From Cacajao melanocephalus (Eukaryota; Chordata; Mammalia; Primates; Pitheciidae), in the NCBI GenBank assembly GCA_963573385.1, contig CAUYLG010059030.1, positions 34,222-98,221 of the forward strand: a stretch of DNA of 64,000 bases, in the 5' to 3' direction. Numbering within the stretch: the stretch's first letter is position 1; each line of letters starts with the position of its first letter. The notes beneath the pieces are model-generated. The model ran no database searches, was not told where the DNA came from, and saw nothing but the letters and a program-made list of their open reading frames with translations. The translations under genes and the position numbers were made by a program. Shown one piece after another: positions 43,574 to 64,000 of the stretch.

Positions 43574-43705
43574 ACCAGCTACTCAGGATACTGAGGCTGG
43601 CGAAAAGCTTGACCAGGGAGTTGGAGGTTGCAGTGAGCTGAGATTGTGCCACTGCACTCCAGCCTGGCCACAGAGCGAGACTCTGTCTCAAAAAAAAAAA
43701 AAGAA
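43574..43705 (+). mobile_element. Alu, right arm
   Basis: Sense 3' half, followed by the CA/CG repeat. Confidence 0.87.
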
Positions 43706-43747
43706 ACATACACACACACACGCGCGCGCGCGCGCGCAAACACACAA
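43706..43747. repeat. CA/CG alternating repeat
   Basis: CACACACA followed by a pure CG run of about nine copies and then CA again. It is the tail of a partial Alu and a candidate left-handed Z-DNA segment. Confidence 0.88.
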
Positions 43748-44001
43748 GCTCTTGTGAAGCTGGTAAAATCTGAATAAGCTCTGTAGATTGTACCAATATG
43801 GACTTCCTGGTTTTTGATATAACTATGTTGTAGTTATACAAGGCATTAACATGGGGAGACGCTGGGAAAAGGTGCTCAAGACCTCCCTGTACCTGTCTTT
43901 TTTACAACTTCCTGTGAGTCTTTTCAAAATAAAAAGGTTTTTTTCTAAAAAATGTACAAACACTTTGGAAAATAGTTTGGCAGTTTCTTTAAAAATGTAT
44001 C

Positions 44002-44137
44002 GCTGGGCGTGGTGGCTCTGCCTGCAATCATAGTACTTTGGGAGGCCAAGGCGGGCGGATCATGAGGTCAGGAGATTGAGACCATTCTGGCCAACATGGT
44101 GAAACCCCAACTCTATTTAAAAAAAAAAAAAAAAAAT
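44002..44137 (+). mobile_element. Alu, left arm with A-tail
   Basis: Sense monomer in the second L1 tail. Confidence 0.87.
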
Positions 44138-44150
44138 CCGTAATACCGTG

Positions 44151-44755
<605 letters not shown>

Positions 44756-44796
44756 TTATAGAAAATGCAAACTAATCTTTAGTGATGAAAAGATCA

Positions 44797-45094
<298 letters not shown>

Positions 45095-45202
45095 TCAGTG
45101 CAGTGCAGAGTGGGGAGGGGTGGGAGGGACGGATGACCAAGAGGCCCGAGGAAGTATTTGAGGGAGATGGATATGTTATTGCCATTGCAGTGGAGCGTTC
45201 TT

Positions 45203-45493
45203 ATTTTTTATTTTTTTTTTAAGACAGAGTCTCTGTTGCCCAGGCTAGAGCGCAGTGGCACAATCTCGGCTCACTACCTCCACCTCTCAGGTTCAAGTGA
45301 TTCTCCTGCCTCAGTCTCCTGAGTAGCTGGGATTACAGGCACGCACCACTACTCCTAGCTAATTTTTGTATTTTTAGTAGAGGTGGGGTTTCACCGTATT
45401 GGCCAGGCTGATCTTGAACTCCTGACCTCATGATCCGCCCGCTTCGTCCTCCGAAAATGCTGGGATTACAGGCGTGAGCTACCACACCTGACC
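45203..45493 (-). mobile_element. Alu
   Basis: Antisense; flanks share AGTGGAGC. Confidence 0.93.
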
Positions 45494-46619
45494 TCATAGT
45501 GGAGCTTTCACAGGTGTGCACATATGTTAAAACACATCTGACATATTCTAAATAGGTGCATGTTGTTATACATCAGAGATGCCTCAATAAAGTGGAAAAA
45601 TCAGGCTGGATCAGTTGAGAGGGTGATGAGGAACAGGTGCTCTTTACTTAGGGTGCTGATTCTGTCCAAGATTCTGCTCTAACAATTTCTCAGGGATTTC
45701 CACTCTTCTGACCAGATAGGTGGCTCCCAGGTTTCCTAAACCTGGGGCTCAGGGATTCGTTGGATCAAACTGAATGGTATCCCTTGTGATTGGTCTGATC
45801 TCAGAAGAAATTACGATTTGGGAGCAGCCTTCCCAAGCATCTGACCCTTTTTGCACAGATGAGGTCAGGGGAGCCCAGAGACGTTACCTCCTTGCCCCAG
45901 AACACACAGCACATCTAGGGTGAGTCGCTAATTCATGAACCGTGACCGGAGTGGGAGGAAGGTGAAGCTGCCTCTGTGTAGAGATGGGAAGCTCAGCTCT
46001 GAAGGCCCTGCCGTCTCAGCCATGGCGGATGAATCCTACAGATTTGGAGAAGCAAGTAATAAAATTGCTTCTGCATGGATTTATAATTAGCAGTTTCTGT
46101 GAAGCCTGAGTCCAGCCCAGAACCCAGGAGCCAAGCACAGTAACTTCCACTCACCCCCCACCACCTGCTTGGGTTATTCAGCTCAGGGGACTGGGGAGAG
46201 CTGGTTGGAAATTGTCAAGGGCTTGTCCCACCCATCGGAATCCAAACTTAGTACCTCTTACCTGGTGCTGCCTAGTGGGGGCCTGGGATCCACATTCTAC
46301 AAGGACCCATGCAAAGAGGAGGAGCTGTTTTGTCTGCAGAAGTGCAGGAGGAGGGACAGAGAGTAGCACTGTCGCTATCTCAGTTCCAGGGATGTCAAAA
46401 GACAGAGCAGGGTACAGCTTTCCCATGAGTTCTCTCCTGGTCTCCGTGGCTGTCTCTTCGTCCCTACCCAAATACTACCAAGGCTCTGTCCTTCCCCTTT
46501 TGTTATCTCAGCTGTCCCAGAGCTTCAAATACTATCATTGCTTAGTGTAGCAGAAAGCTTGCCACAGGTTTTTTTGCGTAAAATGACTGACAGGGCAAGG
46601 CTAATGGATTCAGCTGGCC

Positions 46620-46642
46620 AAAAAAAAAAAAAAAAAAAAAAG
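46620..46642. repeat. A homopolymer
   Basis: About 22 A in otherwise unique intergenic DNA. It could be the tail of a processed insertion, but no source sequence is recognised before it. Confidence 0.8.
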
Positions 46643-47499
46643 CAGAAACAGAGTCCTTATTAGACTCAGATAGCAAAAGATTAAAGATGCCTGCTCCCTG
46701 CTCCCTGCATCCTTATCCCACAGGATGACACTGAAATAAAAGGGGCCCAGTGATGATAGCATGAGCAGGGGCGCCCTGTTGCTGAGCTGCAGCTGTACCC
46801 TCAGGCAGAGGACAAGGCAGGAGCCCCAAACCTCACCAGAGCTGAGGGCCAGGAGAATCTCTCAGAATGGCCTCCCGGGATGATGGGAGGTGGGGACAGG
46901 GCCATGTGGCAGGAACTCGAAAACCTCCCATGCTCTCGTGTTCTGGGAGGATCACGGGGAGTTCTGCCAAGGTTTAGATCAGCAGCGGGGAAGCTGGGCC
47001 TCTGTGGATACGGGCAAGGGCTGTGGGACGCTGGCTCTGCTCTGAACGGTTCCCCTTACAGTGAGCGACAACCAACCCTACTTCTCAGTGGTTTACAATA
47101 CAAAGGTTTAACCCTGTCTGGGATCCCCGTTGGCTGTGGGTGGGCGGTGGCTCAGCTCCATGCTTCTTCCTCATTCAGGGCCCAGCCACACAGAGCAGCC
47201 CCCAGTGGCCTATGCTGCTCTCCCAGGCTGAGTGACAGCAGAACCATCCAAAGGCTCTTCAAGGCCCTGCTCAGAGTAGCCCCTGCCTGTCCAATGGCCA
47301 GACCAACAATGTGGGGTGGAAGGGAGTATAATCCTTTCCAATCCAGGCAGCGAGTATTTGGGAGCAACCATTTGCTTTACCCGCTCTGATAACTCTAACA
47401 AATCCAACATGGATATCTGCAGCCCCTTCCTCCCCTAGAGCAGCACCAGACCTGGATACCGTATAGCCTGCTACTCAGCCCTACCAGAGGCGTCCCAGG

Positions 47500-47890
47500 C
47501 AGCTGGCATTGAACCACTCCGCATTCTGGATTGCCTCTAGCTCAAACTTCCTGTCCCCATTCTGGTTGAGGGCAAGAGCTTGTATTCAGTGGCCCCGGCC
47601 CCCAACCCAGAGGTCATGCCAGATTCCCTTTCTCCCTCCCTCCCCACAGCCAGTCCATCAGCAGGTTCTGTGTCCTCATCAGAGTCACACTGCTGCCCTC
47701 GGCTTCCTGCCCCCAAATCCATCCTCTGCACAGCAGTGAAGAGGGCTTTATGAAGACTGTTCTCTGTGTGAAACTGTTCAGAGCTTCCATTAGGCCCGGA
47801 ATAAAATCCAGTCTCCCTGTGGTGGCCTCAAGCCTTCCCTACCTCATCTCCCTCCAATCTCCGCCTTGGCCACCTCGCCTCTTGCTGGCC
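47500..47890. mobile_element. Possible L2 fragment
   Basis: CTTCCATTAGGCCCGGAATA, AAATCCAGTCTCCCTGTGG and CCTCAAGCCTTCCCTACCTC resemble the L2 3' end. Heavily diverged. Confidence 0.4.
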
Positions 47891-47924
47891 TTGAATCTGC
47901 CAACAATGGCAAAATATTGCTCCT

Positions 47925-48221
47925 GGCCGGGCACGGTGGCTCACGCCTGGAATCTCAGCACTTTGGGAGGCTGAGGAGGGAGGATCACTTAAGGTCAGGA
48001 GTTCGAGAGCAGCCTGGTCAACATGGTAAAACCTCCTGTCTACTAAAAATACAAAAATTAGTCAGGCATGGTGGCAGGCACCTGCAATCCCAGCTACTTG
48101 GGAGTCTGAGGCAGGAGAATCGCTTGAAGCCGGGAAGCGAGTGAGTGGAGATGGTGCCACTGGATTCCAGCCTGGGTGACAAGAGCGAGACTCCATTTCA
48201 AAAACAAACAAAAAAAAATAC
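47925..48221 (+). mobile_element. Alu
   Basis: Sense, complete; ATATTGCTCCT and ATACTGCTCTC flank it. Confidence 0.93.
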
Positions 48222-48396
48222 TGCTCTCAACAGTGGATGCCTCATCCCTTCCATGAACATGGAGCACAAAGCAGGTGCCCAATAAATAACCAGGCGAGTG
48301 AGTATTATGGTTGCCACACTCCTTCCCCACCTTGCTGTGTGCTGGGTGGGGTGGGGGTCACAAAAATGGATCCCACCTTTCCTGGCCCTCCAGTAG

Positions 48397-48882
<486 letters not shown>

Positions 48883-48991
48883 TAGTCCTGTGCTCCCACC
48901 CACCCTGTAGCGAAACAATCCAAGCCCTCAGTTTGATATTGACTCATTCATTCATTCACCTTCTCACTCATTCATTCTGTAAGTAGTCATT

Positions 48992-49149
48992 GAACTACAA
49001 ATCATCGGAAGATTTTATTAAGGGTTTTCCCGCAGTTGAAGGGACAAACCCTGTTTCGCCTTCCCTGAAGTCAGGGTGTGACAACCATGGCTGCAGGGCC
49101 CGGGCAAGGCCAGAGAGGAGGACGCCGCTGCCCAGGGCTGGTGCTGGGC
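48992..49149 (-). other. UPK3A: UPK3A 3' UTR (end approximate)
   Basis: A short unique stretch after the TGA, with AATAAA on the - strand at 49019-49014. This gives a UTR of roughly 155 nt. Confidence 0.75.
49014..49019 (-). terminator. UPK3A: UPK3A polyadenylation signal
   Basis: TTTATT on + is AATAAA on -, 131 nt past the UPK3A stop. It is the only canonical signal nearby. Confidence 0.75.
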
Positions 49150-61731
<12,582 letters not shown>

Positions 61732-61920
61732 CGCCCGGGAGGAGCCGCCAGAGCGCGGGGCCGGCGGTCCAGCGGGCGGGTGCGAGTACCTGACCTCTCC
61801 CGCCGGCGCACCTGCCAGCCCTGGGCTCGGCGCGCCCCGCCCCCGCCCGTGCCGGCCAATCCACGACCTCCTCGCGCGCTATTTGCATATGGCCCCGCCC
61901 CGGCCCGTGCGCGACGCCCG
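61732..61920 (-). promoter_or_regulatory. UPK3A: UPK3A proximal promoter
   Basis: GC-rich DNA just upstream of the UPK3A ATG. On the - strand it carries ATGCAAAT (octamer, 61888-61881) and ATTGG (CCAAT box on +, 61856-61860), with several CCCGCC GC boxes. The exact start site is not visible. Confidence 0.6.
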
Positions 61921-61979
61921 CGGGTGCAATCCTACCAGCCCGACCTTCCTGGGCTCGCGTCAAAGCGCCTACTGTGTGC

Positions 61980-62150
61980 TCAGGCTAGAGCAGCCCTTCC
62001 ACAGCGTCTCTCACTAATGAGACCTTGGGGGCAAGACACTCCCACTTGGAGCCTCAGTTTCCATGCTGTAAAAAGACGCTAATTCCTGCAACTATTTATG
62101 GAGACCCTACTACGTGCCAAACACTCACTGGGTTCTTGTGAAACAAAATG
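61980..62150. mobile_element. MIR SINE upstream of UPK3A
   Basis: GGAGCCTCAGTTTCCATGCT with a following TACTACGTGCCAAACACTCA matches MIR. No gene is visible from here to the window end. Confidence 0.6.
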
Positions 62151-62533
62151 GGTTGATTAGTAAAGGTGATATCCTGGGAAAACTAGGTCCAGCCCTGGGA
62201 GTTATCCAAAGACCCTCGTATGTGACCCCTTCGGTTCACAAGTACAAGCCAAGGCCCAGGAGACCCGGGAGCGGGGAGGGTTATTGGAGCATGGGTGGGT
62301 GGGGGTGCAGGGACAGGGACTCAACCCCCCGGCTGCATTTGGACTCCCTGGAAATACCGAGGCTGGTGGAACCCAGGAGTCCTGTGCTCAGCCCAGGGCT
62401 GCCTCCAAAGGATGGAGCAGGGCATTAATGCCTGCCTCCTAAAGGGGTGTTTGAAAATAGTGATGGACTCGTCACCTGGACTGCGTGGTTCTTTCCTTCA
62501 CAAGTATCCGTACACATTTCTGAATGCACCTTA

Positions 62534-62876
<343 letters not shown>

Positions 62877-62908
62877 AGTCATCAAGGATAGGAGAAAAAT
62901 CAACAGAG

Positions 62909-63140
62909 GCTGGGCAAGGAGGCTCATGCCTGTAATCCCAACACTTTGGGACGTCAAGGTGGGAGGATTCCTTGAGGCCAGGAGCTAGAGACCATTCTGG
63001 GTAACATAGTAAGACCCCATCTCTACCAAAAAAAAAAAAAAAAAAAAAAAAAGCCGAGCCTGGTGGGGTATGCCTTGTAGTCGCAGGATTGCTTGAGCCC
63101 AGGAGGTCGAGGCTATAGTGAGCTATGATTATGCGTGCCA
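62909..63140 (+). mobile_element. Alu (old, shortened right arm)
   Basis: Sense; a 26-nt A run fills the mid linker, followed by a truncated second arm without a tail. Confidence 0.87.
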
Positions 63141-63539
63141 CTTTGAGCTATGATTAAAGCTGCAATAACAGGAAAACGAAAATCAACAGAAACTAATTAA
63201 TCTCAGTATGATGTTGATGACATAACCCACTTGCAGAAAAAAAAGCTATCTGAGTAACTATGGAACTGGGTTCTCCAGCTGTACCTCCTTAGTGGGGTAC
63301 ACCCTAAGGACTGGAAGACCTGTGACAGAACCCTAAACCTCATTAGCGAGTTTGTTATTGGCAGCAGGGAGGGTGGAGCCATTCTGAAGCAACTTTGGGT
63401 TATCCCACGATCGGTGGTACCAAAACTCAGATTCTCGGTGTAGGATGAGGGAGATTTGGAATGGAGGAAGGAAAATGCTGGTGTTTTGTTATTTGTAATT
63501 AGTTATGAAAAAATAAATTACCAAAACAAGAGTTTTAAG

Positions 63540-63603
63540 TAAGAAGAAGAAGAAGGAGGAGGAGTAGGGGAAGGAGGAGGAGAAGAAGAAAGAAGAAAGA
63601 GGC
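63540..63603. repeat. GAA/GGA purine tract
   Basis: Imperfect triplet-like purine run immediately before an Alu, upstream of UPK3A. Confidence 0.85.
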
Positions 63604-63604
63604 T

Positions 63605-63918
63605 GGCTGGGCACGGTGGCTCATGCCTGTAATCTCAGTATTTTGAGAGGCCGAGGTGGGCAGATCACTTGAGCACTTGAGATCAGGGGTTTGAGACCAG
63701 CCTGTCCAACATGGCGAAACCCCTTCTCTACTAAAAATACAAAAAGTTAGCCGGGCATGGTGCCGTGTGCCTGTAGTTCCAGCTACTTGGGTGAGTAGCT
63801 TAGGCAGGAGAATTGCTTGAACCAGAGAGGTGGAGTTTGCAGTGAGCTGAGATTGTGCCACTCCACTCCAGCCTGGACAATAGAGCAACATTGTCTCAAA
63901 AAAAAAAAAAAAAAAAAA
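63605..63918 (+). mobile_element. Alu
   Basis: Sense, complete; the A-tail passes into a GGAA repeat. Confidence 0.93.
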
Positions 63919-64000
63919 AGGAAGGAAGGAAAGGGAAGGGAAGGGAGGGAGGGAGGGAGAAAGAGAGAGAAAGAAAGAAAGGAAGGAAGGAAGGAAGGAA
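63919..64000. repeat. GGAA/GGGA purine tract (runs off the window)
   Basis: GGAA, GGGA and GAAA words grown from the A-tail of the last Alu. They continue to the final base, so the true length is unknown. Confidence 0.9.

Noticed and set aside
46880..47389. 169-codon + strand frame in the intergenic region
   Set aside because: No recognisable protein family, no splice partners and probably old repeat DNA; size is within chance.

Overview
The window is nuclear DNA from a primate. About 55 full or partial Alu elements lie in 64 kb on both strands, with older MIR, L1, MaLR/ERV LTR and hAT fragments between them. Coding DNA is split into short exons with GT...AG borders. Protein differences from the human sequences as I remember them suggest a non-human primate, but I cannot name the species from sequence alone.

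Three genes are supported by exon-by-exon translation. (1) At the left edge on the + strand are the last two coding exons of SMC1B (3817-3927 and 4804-4905, stop at 4903-4905), the meiotic cohesin SMC subunit; the rest lies left of the window. (2) On the - strand is a complete FAM118A coding sequence of seven coding exons (26034 down to 12180, 346 codons plus stop), with a CpG-island promoter and non-coding first exon near 37.7-37.9 kb and a long 3' UTR. It encodes a SIR2-like Rossmann-fold protein. (3) On the - strand is a complete UPK3A coding sequence of six exons (61731 down to 49150, 287 codons plus stop), a urothelial plaque membrane glycoprotein. The order SMC1B-FAM118A-UPK3A is the one I recall from human 22q13.31, read here in reverse.

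Layout: 1-5.3 kb SMC1B 3' end; 5.4-6.8 kb convergent gap; 6.8-37.9 kb FAM118A; 38-49 kb Alu/L1/LTR-rich intergenic DNA with no gene I can support; 49-61.8 kb UPK3A; 61.8-64 kb UPK3A promoter and upstream repeats. The largest repeat is a 1.5-kb CACA-type minisatellite with higher-order structure in UPK3A intron 4. It produces long meaningless His/Thr reading frames.

The three genes share no obvious pathway (meiosis, a SIR2-like NAD-binding family, bladder epithelium). I found no unknown multi-gene system. The most notable gene is FAM118A, whose SIR2 motifs link it to the SIR2 proteins of bacterial phage defence. Other points worth checking are its shortened C-terminus, its tandem splice acceptor and 33-nt exon, the minisatellite, and a template-switch scar inside an Alu.
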